Below, piece by piece: positions 55,964-63,034 of a stretch of DNA of 64,000 bases. The notes beneath the pieces are model-generated. The model had not been told where the DNA came from. It searched no databases and saw only the letters and a list, made by a program, of their open reading frames with translations. The stretch is taken from assembly GCF_025947185.1 (NCBI RefSeq), contig NZ_CP110001.1, forward strand, positions 4,526,001-4,590,000, written 5' to 3'. Made by a program: the position numbers and the translations under genes. This DNA is from Flavobacterium sp. N2038 (GTDB lineage Bacteria; Bacteroidota; Bacteroidia; Flavobacteriales; Flavobacteriaceae). The number at the start of each line of letters is the position of its first letter. Position 1 is the stretch's first letter.

Positions 55964-56710
55964 ATGAAAAACGAAGTTAAAATTCATGAAGTTGATCCTT
56001 CACTGAATAACAGAAGAAGCTTTCTTAAGCTTAGTGGCTTAACATTAGTTGGTGCAGGTTTGGTTCTGGCTGGTTGCAGCGACAATAATAATGAAGACAA
56101 TATGCAGGACAATTCCCTGCCCGGAATAAAAAACGGAGTATTTGACTTAGGCTCCGGAGATTTTGGCGTACTTACCTATGCCTATGCTTTAGAACAACTT
56201 GAAGCTGATTTTTATACAAAAGTTGTAAATTCTACAAATTTCAATGCTACTTTCAGTGATATTGAACGTCAGGTTTTAACTGACTTATATTATCACGAAG
56301 TAATTCATCGTGATTTTTTTAAAGCTGCTTTAACAGGAGCTCTTCCTGACCCAAGTTCACAATTGCTTCCCTCCTTAGCATTCAATTACGGTTCTTTAAA
56401 CTTTAGCAGCCGCAATGAAGTTCTAGCCACTGCAAAGGCTCTTGAAGACACTGGAGTTGCCGCATACAACGGTGCGGGCAGACTAATTAAAAGTGCTGAC
56501 TATTTATTATTAGCCGGAAAAATAGTTTCTGTTGAAGCCCGACACGCTTCTGCGATTAGAAGTTTAATTAACCCAAATTCTAAAGATTTTGCTGGTGACG
56601 ATATTATAAATACATCAACCGGACTAGATGTTGCAAAAGATCCATCTAAAATTCTGCCAATTGCAGGAGGATTTATTACTACAAAATTTACTGCTCAATA
56701 CCTACCTTAA
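55964..56710 (+). CDS. Tat-exported ferritin-like lipoprotein
   Basis: 248 residues from the ATG at 55964 (a TTG lies two codons earlier). NRRSFLKLSGL is a Tat motif and the segment ends in a lipobox LAGC, so a membrane-anchored lipoprotein is expected. The body is a ferritin-like four-helix domain: E in EQLEADFYT, ExxH in HEVIHRD, E in LEDTGVAAYN and ExxH in VEARHAS give a complete diiron ligand set. Paired with a paralogue 26 bp downstream. Iron handling or an oxidase-like role is possible; unproven. Confidence 0.85.
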   Translation: MKNEVKIHEVDPSLNNRRSFLKLSGLTLVGAGLVLAGCSDNNNEDNMQDNSLPGIKNGVFDLGSGDFGVLTYAYALEQLEADFYTKVVNSTNFNATFSDIERQVLTDLYYHEVIHRDFFKAALTGALPDPSSQLLPSLAFNYGSLNFSSRNEVLATAKALEDTGVAAYNGAGRLIKSADYLLLAGKIVSVEARHASAIRSLINPNSKDFAGDDIINTSTGLDVAKDPSKILPIAGGFITTKFTAQYLP

Positions 56711-56736
56711 TGTTAACTAGCTAAAACTTAGAAATT

Positions 56737-57549
56737 ATGAATATTTTAAAATTTATAGAAACCTTCACAGATGATAGTTTAATGAGAAGTACCGGTTCCA
56801 GAAGAGACAGTTTTAATCAGTTTGGAAATATCGGTAAAAATTTGGCACTGGCATCAATTCCTTTCGGATTATCTGCAATGGCAAATAAAGCACTGGCAAA
56901 AGACATCACTCCTACTCCGGCTACTCCAATTGGGGCTTTGCAATTTGCTTTAACATTAGAATACCTTGAAAATGAATTCTATGCCATGGCACTAGATTCA
57001 GGAGTAATTCCGGCATTAGAAAATGGCGGACGTGATTTAAAAGTTTTTCAACAAATTGCAGATCATGAAGCAGACCACGTAAAATTTTTAATTGCGGGAC
57101 TAGGCGGTACAATGAGTGCCAATTTTGTTCCGAAACCAACTTTTGATTTTACTGTAGGAGGAGCATTTGATCCTTTTAATGATTATGCAACCTTTTTAGC
57201 ATTGGCTCAGGCATTTGAAGATACAGGAGTGAGAGCTTACAAAGGACAGGCTGCCAATTTAATTTCAGCACCCGATTTATTAACGGCTGCCTTGCAAATA
57301 CATTCTGTTGAAGCACGACACGCATCTGAAGTCAGAAGATTACGCGGCTTAAAGGGATGGATTTCTAATGCCGAGAGAGGAGCCGGAATGCCGGCAGCAA
57401 CGCAAGCCGTATATGCTGGAGAAGATGTTATTATGCAGGCAGGGTATAATACTGCCGGTTTATTTGGAGCTGCCGCTGGATCAGAAGCTTACGACGAGCC
57501 TTTAACAACACAACAAGTTGTAGACATTGCAAATTTGTTTATTGTTTAA
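56737..57549 (+). CDS. Exported ferritin-like protein, paralogue
   Basis: 270 residues. An N-terminal SRRDSFNQFG followed by a hydrophobic stretch to NKALAKD is a Tat-like signal placed about 20 residues in. The ferritin-like domain repeats the ligand pattern of its neighbour: E in LEYLENEFYA, ExxH in HEADHVKF, E in FEDTGVRAYK, ExxH in VEARHASEVR. A C-terminal extension of about 60 residues (GEDVIMQAGYNTAGLFGAA) is not in the first protein. The same operon, with a terminator right after. Confidence 0.85.
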   Translation: MNILKFIETFTDDSLMRSTGSRRDSFNQFGNIGKNLALASIPFGLSAMANKALAKDITPTPATPIGALQFALTLEYLENEFYAMALDSGVIPALENGGRDLKVFQQIADHEADHVKFLIAGLGGTMSANFVPKPTFDFTVGGAFDPFNDYATFLALAQAFEDTGVRAYKGQAANLISAPDLLTAALQIHSVEARHASEVRRLRGLKGWISNAERGAGMPAATQAVYAGEDVIMQAGYNTAGLFGAAAGSEAYDEPLTTQQVVDIANLFIV

Positions 57550-57569
57550 CAAAAAAACTCAAAATATTG

Positions 57570-57607
57570 AACCACCTTCGCGTTATTGTGAAGGTGGTTT
57601 TTTTTTA
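57570..57607 (+). terminator. Terminator of the ferritin-like operon
   Basis: AACCACCTTC / GAAGGTGGTT, perfect 10-bp stem, 10-nt loop, long T run. Confidence 0.9.
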
Positions 57608-57667
57608 TTGATTTAAATGCAAAACTGACAGCCTGATTTTCAGCAGATAAAATATTCTTTTCAGGTA

Positions 57668-57698
57668 TTTGGTTTTAAAATAATTAATTGTACTTTTG
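57668..57698 (+). promoter_or_regulatory. Promoter of rplM-rpsI
   Basis: TTTG (57668-57671), exactly 19 bp, TACTTTTG (57691-57698): a full consensus promoter. Transcription should begin near 57702. Confidence 0.75.
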
Positions 57699-57718
57699 CA
57701 TCCCCTTTATTGGGGATG
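57699..57718 (+). ncRNA. Hairpin at the 5' end of the rplM mRNA (candidate L13 leader)
   Basis: CATCCCC / GGGGATG, 7-bp arms with a 6-nt loop, beginning at the predicted transcription start and 24 nt before the rplM ATG. Many ribosomal protein operons, including L13, have autoregulatory leader hairpins. If transcription starts within the first bases, the stem would be shortened. Confidence 0.45.
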
Positions 57719-57741
57719 GAATGTTTAATTAAAATAATATT

Positions 57742-58197
57742 ATGGACGCATTAAGCTACAAAACAGTTTCAGCTAGCAAAGCCACTGTAACTAAAGAGTG
57801 GATTGTTGTTGACGCTGAAGGTCATAACTTAGGACGTCTTGCTTCAAAGGTTGCAATGATCTTAAGAGGTAAGTACAAACCAAGTTACACACCGCACGTT
57901 GACTGTGGAGATAACGTAATTGTTATCAACTCAGAAAAAATTAACCTTACAGGTACAAAAATGAATGACAAAATTTACATGCGTCATACAGGTTACCCAG
58001 GAGGACAAAGAACTTTAACTGCTAAAGTATTGCAAGCTAAAAACCCTGCATTATTAGTAGAAAAAGCTGTAAAAGGAATGTTACCTAAAAACAAATTAGG
58101 AGCTGAACTTTTTAGAAATCTAAATGTTGTTGTAGGTGCTGAGCATACTCACGGAGCTCAAAAACCTAGAACTGTTAACCTAAACGATCTTAAGTAA
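57742..58197 (+). CDS. rplM: 50S ribosomal protein L13 (uL13)
   Basis: 151 residues. Characteristic WIVVDAEGHNLGRLASKVA, RHTGYPGG and AVKGMLPKNKLG segments. The stop overlaps the rpsI start (TAATG), so the two are translationally coupled. Confidence 0.98.
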   Translation: MDALSYKTVSASKATVTKEWIVVDAEGHNLGRLASKVAMILRGKYKPSYTPHVDCGDNVIVINSEKINLTGTKMNDKIYMRHTGYPGGQRTLTAKVLQAKNPALLVEKAVKGMLPKNKLGAELFRNLNVVVGAEHTHGAQKPRTVNLNDLK

Positions 58198-58583
58198 TGG
58201 GAGTTATTCACAAAATCGGTAGAAGAAAAACCGCTGTTGCACGTGTATATGTTTCTGAAGGAACAGGAAAAATCACTGTAAACAAAAAAGAATTCGCAAC
58301 TTACTTTCCAACTGCAACTTTACAATACAAAGTTTTACAACCAATGTCTATGACAGAAAATGTAAACAACTTTGATGTAAAAGTAAACGTTTACGGAGGT
58401 GGTTCAACTGGTCAGGCAGAAGCTGTAAGAATGGCATTAGCTCGTGCAATGTGCGAAGCTAACATCGAAAACAGAGCTATCCTTAAACCAGAAGGTTTAT
58501 TAACAAGAGACCCAAGAATGGTTGAACGTAAGAAATTCGGTCAGAAGAAAGCTCGTAAGAGATTCCAATTCTCTAAACGTTAA
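58197..58583 (+). CDS. rpsI: 30S ribosomal protein S9 (uS9)
   Basis: 128 residues. IGRRKTAVARVY start, VYGGGSTGQAEAVRMALARA, and the basic tail KKFGQKKARKRFQFSKR that reaches the P-site tRNA. A strong short hairpin TGTCTTGT / ACAAGACA (58591-58615) follows the stop and may be a weak terminator. Confidence 0.98.
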   Translation: MGVIHKIGRRKTAVARVYVSEGTGKITVNKKEFATYFPTATLQYKVLQPMSMTENVNNFDVKVNVYGGGSTGQAEAVRMALARAMCEANIENRAILKPEGLLTRDPRMVERKKFGQKKARKRFQFSKR

Positions 58584-58590
58584 TATTACC

Positions 58591-58615
58591 TGTCTTGTTC
58601 AAATGGGACAAGACA
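58591..58615 (+). terminator. Hairpin after rpsI (possible terminator)
   Basis: TGTCTTGT and ACAAGACA, perfect 8-bp arms, 9-nt loop, followed by AT-rich sequence but no clear T run. Confidence 0.5.
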
Positions 58616-58629
58616 TTATCAATTATTTA

Positions 58630-58657
58630 TTGAAATTAAAAAACACAGTTATTGTTG
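58630..58657 (+). promoter_or_regulatory. Possible promoter of rpsB-tsf
   Basis: TTG (58630-58632), 17-bp spacer, TATTGTTG (58650-58657), one base off the -7 consensus. The predicted start lies at the small hairpin CCTACCGAGGTAGG (58662-58675). Confidence 0.45.
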
Positions 58658-58661
58658 CTCT

Positions 58662-58733
58662 CCTACCGAGGTAGGAAATAGTTTAGCATCTAAATATATA
58701 AAGCCAGGGAAACCGCCATTTATATATTGCTAA
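58662..58733 (+). ncRNA. Structured leader upstream of rpsB (candidate S2 leader)
   Basis: A first hairpin CCTAC-CGAG-GTAGG at 58663-58674 is followed by a long stem: TTAGC (58683-58687) pairs with GCTAA (58729-58733) and AATATATAAA (58693-58702) with TTTATATATT (58719-58728), leaving a one-sided 5-nt bulge and a GC-rich 16-nt loop (GCCAGGGAAACCGCCA). The structured RNA ends 25 nt before the rpsB ATG. S2 is known to autoregulate rpsB-tsf in other bacteria. Confidence 0.55.
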
Positions 58734-58758
58734 TCAACAGAACGTAAACTAGTACAAA

Positions 58759-59526
58759 ATGGCAAACAAAATAGAAGTAAAAGAATTACTAGAAGCAGGT
58801 GTTCACTTCGGACACATGACTAGAAAATGGGATCCTAATATGGCTCCTTACATTTATATGGAGCGTAATGGAATTCACATTATCAATCTATATAAAACTG
58901 CAGCTAAAATTGAAGAAGCTAATGAAGCTTTGAAAAAAATCGCTGCATCAGGTAGAAAAATCTTATTCGTAGCTACCAAAAAACAAGCAAAAGACATCGT
59001 TGCTGATAAAGCAAAAGCTGCAAACATGCCTTACATCACTGAAAGATGGCCAGGTGGAATGCTAACTAACTTCGTAACTATCAGAAAGGCAGTTAAAAAA
59101 ATGTCTTCTATTGATAAAATGAAGAAAGATGGTACTTTCATGACGTTATCTAAAAAAGAGCGTTTGCAAGTTGATCGTTTACGTGCTAAATTAGAGAAAA
59201 ACTTAGGTTCAATTGCTGATATGTCTAGACTACCTGCAGCATTGTTCGTAGTAGATATCAAAGCTGAACACATCGCAATAAAAGAAGCACAAAAATTAAA
59301 CATTCCAGTTTTCGCAATGGTTGATACTAATTCTGACCCAAGAGAGGTTGATTATGTAATTCCAGCAAATGATGATGCTTCTAAATCAATTGACAAAATT
59401 TTATCTTTAGTAACTACTGCAGTAATCGAAGGTCTTTCTGACAGAGGTTCTGAAAAAGAAGTTGAAGTAGCTGAAGAAGCTGCTCCTGCTGCTGAGGCTG
59501 AAGCTGCTCCTGCAACTGAAGAATAA
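58759..59526 (+). CDS. rpsB: 30S ribosomal protein S2 (uS2)
   Basis: 255 residues. LLEAGVHFGHMTRKWDPNM, ITERWPGGMLTNF and VFAMVDTNSDP are diagnostic. The C-terminal tail is a low-complexity Glu/Ala segment common in Bacteroidota. Cotranscribed with tsf. Confidence 0.98.
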   Translation: MANKIEVKELLEAGVHFGHMTRKWDPNMAPYIYMERNGIHIINLYKTAAKIEEANEALKKIAASGRKILFVATKKQAKDIVADKAKAANMPYITERWPGGMLTNFVTIRKAVKKMSSIDKMKKDGTFMTLSKKERLQVDRLRAKLEKNLGSIADMSRLPAALFVVDIKAEHIAIKEAQKLNIPVFAMVDTNSDPREVDYVIPANDDASKSIDKILSLVTTAVIEGLSDRGSEKEVEVAEEAAPAAEAEAAPATEE

Positions 59527-59539
59527 ATCAAATTTTAAA

Positions 59540-59633
59540 TTCCAAATTTTAAATTCCAAACTCCAAATACAAAATTAAAAACGTTATGTTGATAATTTAA
59601 TAAAATTGGAGTTTGGGATTTAGAAGATGGAAT
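59540..59633. repeat. Imperfect inverted repeat (AAATTCCAA family, copy 2)
   Basis: Located between rpsB and tsf. The left arm, AAATTCCAA-like words ending ...CCAAACTCCAA near 59567, pairs with TTGGAGTTTGGGATTTAGAA and following bases (59607-59636) over about 30 bp with roughly four mismatches. Same word composition as the element at 20149-20280. Confidence 0.6.
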
Positions 59634-59664
59634 TTTTACTTTTAACATTAAAATTCAAAATATT

Positions 59665-60627
59665 ATGGCAACAATTACTGCTGCAGACGTAAATAAATTA
59701 AGACAATCTACAGGTGCCGGAATGATGGACTGTAAAAAAGCTTTAGTTGAAGCTGAAGGAGATTTCGATAAAGCGATACAAATCCTTAGAGAAAAAGGAC
59801 AAAAAGTTGCTGCTAATCGTTCTGACCGTGAGTCTTCTGAAGGAGCTGCTGTTTCTTTCATTAATGCTGACAACACTAAAGGAGCTATCATCACTTTAAA
59901 CTGTGAAACTGACTTCGTAGGTAAAAATGAAGCTTTCGTAACTTTAGCTAAAGATTTAGTAGAAAAAGCTATCAACTTCTCTTCTAAAGAAGAGTTTTTA
60001 GCTTCAGATTTCAACGGACTTACTGTTGCTGAAAAATTAATCGAGCAAACTGGAGTTATCGGTGAAAAAATCGAAATCGGTGGTTTTGAAATTTTAGAAG
60101 GTGCTTTCGTTGGATCTTATGTTCACGTTAACAAAATTGCTGCATTAACTGCAATTTCTGCTGCAATTCCTAACGCTGACGTTTTAACTAAAGATGTTTC
60201 TATGCAAGTTGCTTCTATGGGAGCTGATACATTATCTTACAAAGATTTTGATCCTGCTTTCGTTGAATCTGAACTTGCTGCTCGTATTGCTGTAATCGAA
60301 AAAGATAATGAAGAAGCAAAACGTTTAGGAAAAACTTTAAAAAATGTTCCTAAATATATTTCTTACTCTCAATTGACTGAAGAAGTTTTAAAACAAGCTG
60401 AAGAAGATGCTAAAGCTGAATTAAAAGCTGAAGGTAAACCAGAACAAATTTGGGACAAAATTATTCCTGGAAAAGTTCAACGTTTTATCTCTGACAATAC
60501 TACATTAGATCAAGAGAAAGCTTTGTTAGATCAAAACTTTATCAAAGACGATAGTAAAAAAGTTGGTGATTACGTTAAAGGATTCAACGTTGAAATCACT
60601 GGTTTCAAAAGAGTTACTTTAGGTTAA
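59665..60627 (+). CDS. tsf: Translation elongation factor Ts
   Basis: 320 residues. UBA-like start with KLRQSTGAGMMDCKKAL, then the core with TLNCETDFVGKNEAF. Nucleotide exchange factor for EF-Tu. Family-typical gene order rpsB-tsf, here separated by 138 bp holding an inverted repeat. Followed by a strong terminator. Confidence 0.97.
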   Translation: MATITAADVNKLRQSTGAGMMDCKKALVEAEGDFDKAIQILREKGQKVAANRSDRESSEGAAVSFINADNTKGAIITLNCETDFVGKNEAFVTLAKDLVEKAINFSSKEEFLASDFNGLTVAEKLIEQTGVIGEKIEIGGFEILEGAFVGSYVHVNKIAALTAISAAIPNADVLTKDVSMQVASMGADTLSYKDFDPAFVESELAARIAVIEKDNEEAKRLGKTLKNVPKYISYSQLTEEVLKQAEEDAKAELKAEGKPEQIWDKIIPGKVQRFISDNTTLDQEKALLDQNFIKDDSKKVGDYVKGFNVEITGFKRVTLG

Positions 60628-60645
60628 TATATTATTTCAATATTT

Positions 60646-60680
60646 AAAAAGCCCGAATATTTATTTATTCGGGCTTTTTT
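60646..60680. terminator. Terminator of tsf (bidirectional)
   Basis: AAAAAGCCCGAATA / TATTCGGGCTTTTT, 14-bp stem with A and T runs. It lies between tsf (+) and the M3 peptidase gene (-). Confidence 0.9.
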
Positions 60681-60687
60681 ATTTTAG

Positions 60688-62778
60688 TTAGCTACATTTT
60701 ACAACAGGAAAATTTCTCGCACGCATTAATGCATCAGATTCGGGAGCATGCCCTCTAAAATTCTCATACATTTTTTCATTGTCAATTTTATTACCAACAC
60801 TCAAAACAGTATCATAAAGACGTTTTGAAACCTCTTTATCAAAAGTCCCTTTGCCTTCCAGAAAAGCTTCATACGCATCTGCATTTATAACATCTGCCCA
60901 TAAATAGCTGTAATATCCCGCAGCATAACCATCGCTGGAAAATATATGAGCAAACTGAGGAATTCTGTGACGCATCACAATTTCAGACGGCATATTAATT
61001 TCAGCCAAAACACCTTTTTCAAATTGATGTGGATCAACGGTTTCTGTCGTTAAATGCAATTTCATATCAACAAAAGAACTTGAAATAGTTTCTACAGTTG
61101 CAAAGCCTTCATTAAAATTTGCCGCTTTTCCAATTCTATCCACCAATGACTGCGACAAAGGTTCATTTGTTTTATAATGAAGAGCAAATCTGTTTAACAC
61201 TTCCGGAGTCGCAAGCCAATGCTCTAATAATTGTGATGGAAATTCAACATAATCACGAGCAACAGAAGTCCCGGACAAACTTGGGTAAGTAACATTTGAA
61301 CACAAACCATGAAGTGCATGTCCGAATTCATGAAACAATGTCGTCGCATCATCCCAGGAAATCAAAACTGGTTCTCCAGAGTTTCCTTTTATGAAATTAC
61401 AGTTATTAGACACAATAGGAAGCACATTTCCGGCTATCTTCTGCTGATCTCTATGCGAGTTCATCCAGGCTCCCGAACGCTTCCCTACACGCGCAAAAGG
61501 ATCAAAATACCAAAGACCAATTACCTCGCCAGTATTTTTATTATTAACTTCCCAAACACGAACATCTGCATGATAAACCGGGACATCCAATAGTTGTTTA
61601 AAACCTAAATCAAACAATTCGCCGGCAGTCCAAAACATTCCCTCACGCAAATTCTCTAATTGTAAATATTGTTTTATTTCGTTTTGATCTAAATCGTATT
61701 TTGCTTTTCGAACTTTTTCGGCATAAAAACGATAATCCCAAGGCTCAATTTTAAATCCTCCGTTTTCCTTATCTACTATTTCCTGCATTGCAAAAACGTC
61801 GTTTTTTACTTTTTCAATTGCCGGATTCCATACAGACTCCATTAAATCTAAAGTCTTCTGCGGATCTTTTGCCATTTTATTTGACAAGCTCCATTCTGCA
61901 AAATTATTAAAACCTAAAATTTTAGCCTTTTGAGCTCTTAATTGTAAGATAGCAACCAGAACCTCATTTGTATTATTTTTATTATCATTATCTCCACGTT
62001 TTACAAAAATATCAAACGCCTTTTCTCTTAAACTTCTATTATTAGAAAAAGTTAAAAAAGGTTCGATTGAAGACCTTGTATTCCCGATACAACCTAAAAC
62101 AGTCAGATTTCTTTCTTTTGCCTCAGCAATTGCAGCATTTTTAAACTCTTCAGGAAGACCACTAAAATCCTCTTCAGACTTTAATTCTAAAAATTGATCG
62201 TTCTCTTCTGCCAGCAATTTTTGACTAAATGAAGTAAAAAGACCTGCAAGTTCCTGATTAATCTTAGCTACTTCTTTTTTATCATCTTCATTTAATTCAG
62301 CACCTTCACGAACAAAATTTGTATAATAAAGCCAAATTAATCTTTGTTGTTCGCTACTTAGTTCTTTGCTTTCTTCTGATTTGTATATCGTTTCAATTCT
62401 TGCAAACAGTTCTTTATTTTGATACATCCTATCCTCTATCTCAGCCAGCTTAGGAGACATTTCTGTATCAACTGCACTAAATTCAGGAGTGCTTAAATTA
62501 GATCTGTAAATTCCATAAACAGCCTGAATCCTTTCAATTGTTAATCCTGAGAGCTCAAGAGCCACAATCGTATTGCCGAATGTAGGTTGCTCTGAATTAT
62601 TTGCAATAGCATTAATTTCATTCCATTTTTCCTGTATGGCAAATTCAATAGCCGGTTTGAAATCAGAAACTTTGTAATCTGCAAAATTCGGAATTCCTCC
62701 GTAAGGACCTTTCCACTCTTTAAGCAAAGGATTGTCAGAATTATTATTTATAGTAGGTGTAAAAGAGCTATTATCCAT
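60688..62778 (-). CDS. M3-family zinc oligopeptidase (Dcp/OpdA type)
   Basis: 696 residues from the ATG at 62778. The longest frame opens 19 codons earlier at a TTG that is itself the end of a -7 element TAATTTTG (complement of 62833-62840), so it is unlikely to be the start. The zinc site LFHEFGHALHG (HExxH) and downstream VEFPSQLLEHWL glutamate are typical of M3 peptidases, as are the N-terminal NPLLKEWKGPYGGIP and the C-terminal GYAAGYYSYLWADV. No signal peptide, so probably cytosolic breakdown of short peptides, dipeptidyl carboxypeptidase or oligopeptidase A-like. Confidence 0.92.
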   Translation of the reverse strand: MDNSSFTPTINNNSDNPLLKEWKGPYGGIPNFADYKVSDFKPAIEFAIQEKWNEINAIANNSEQPTFGNTIVALELSGLTIERIQAVYGIYRSNLSTPEFSAVDTEMSPKLAEIEDRMYQNKELFARIETIYKSEESKELSSEQQRLIWLYYTNFVREGAELNEDDKKEVAKINQELAGLFTSFSQKLLAEENDQFLELKSEEDFSGLPEEFKNAAIAEAKERNLTVLGCIGNTRSSIEPFLTFSNNRSLREKAFDIFVKRGDNDNKNNTNEVLVAILQLRAQKAKILGFNNFAEWSLSNKMAKDPQKTLDLMESVWNPAIEKVKNDVFAMQEIVDKENGGFKIEPWDYRFYAEKVRKAKYDLDQNEIKQYLQLENLREGMFWTAGELFDLGFKQLLDVPVYHADVRVWEVNNKNTGEVIGLWYFDPFARVGKRSGAWMNSHRDQQKIAGNVLPIVSNNCNFIKGNSGEPVLISWDDATTLFHEFGHALHGLCSNVTYPSLSGTSVARDYVEFPSQLLEHWLATPEVLNRFALHYKTNEPLSQSLVDRIGKAANFNEGFATVETISSSFVDMKLHLTTETVDPHQFEKGVLAEINMPSEIVMRHRIPQFAHIFSSDGYAAGYYSYLWADVINADAYEAFLEGKGTFDKEVSKRLYDTVLSVGNKIDNEKMYENFRGHAPESDALMRARNFPVVKCS

Positions 62779-62999
62779 TTCAATCTGTTTTAAATTATTT
62801 GGGCTCTTATTTTTTAGAGCTTCCAGTACTTTCAAAATTACCTAAAAAATAGGAATTAAAATTAAATCTGAACATAACAGAAAAGAATAAAAATACCTCA
62901 ATTAAACATTGCAAAAAACTTCACATTTTTTTTAAGAAAAACCTTTATAATAAAACAAAGAAATCTTAAATTCACGAACAATACCAGAGCAATCCATTT

Positions 63000-63007
63000 T
63001 ATATTTG
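63000..63007 (+). promoter_or_regulatory. -7 element before the TraB/GumN gene
   Basis: TATATTTG matches TAnnTTTG and would give a leader of about 24 nt before the TTG start at 63035. No matching -33 TTTG is seen. Confidence 0.4.
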
Positions 63008-63034
63008 TTTATCAAAACCATTAAATCTTTTCCA

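Noticed and set aside
62779..62835. TTG start of the M3 peptidase at 62835
   Set aside because: The TTG coincides with a -7 element TAATTTTG; the ATG at 62778 leaves a leader of normal length.
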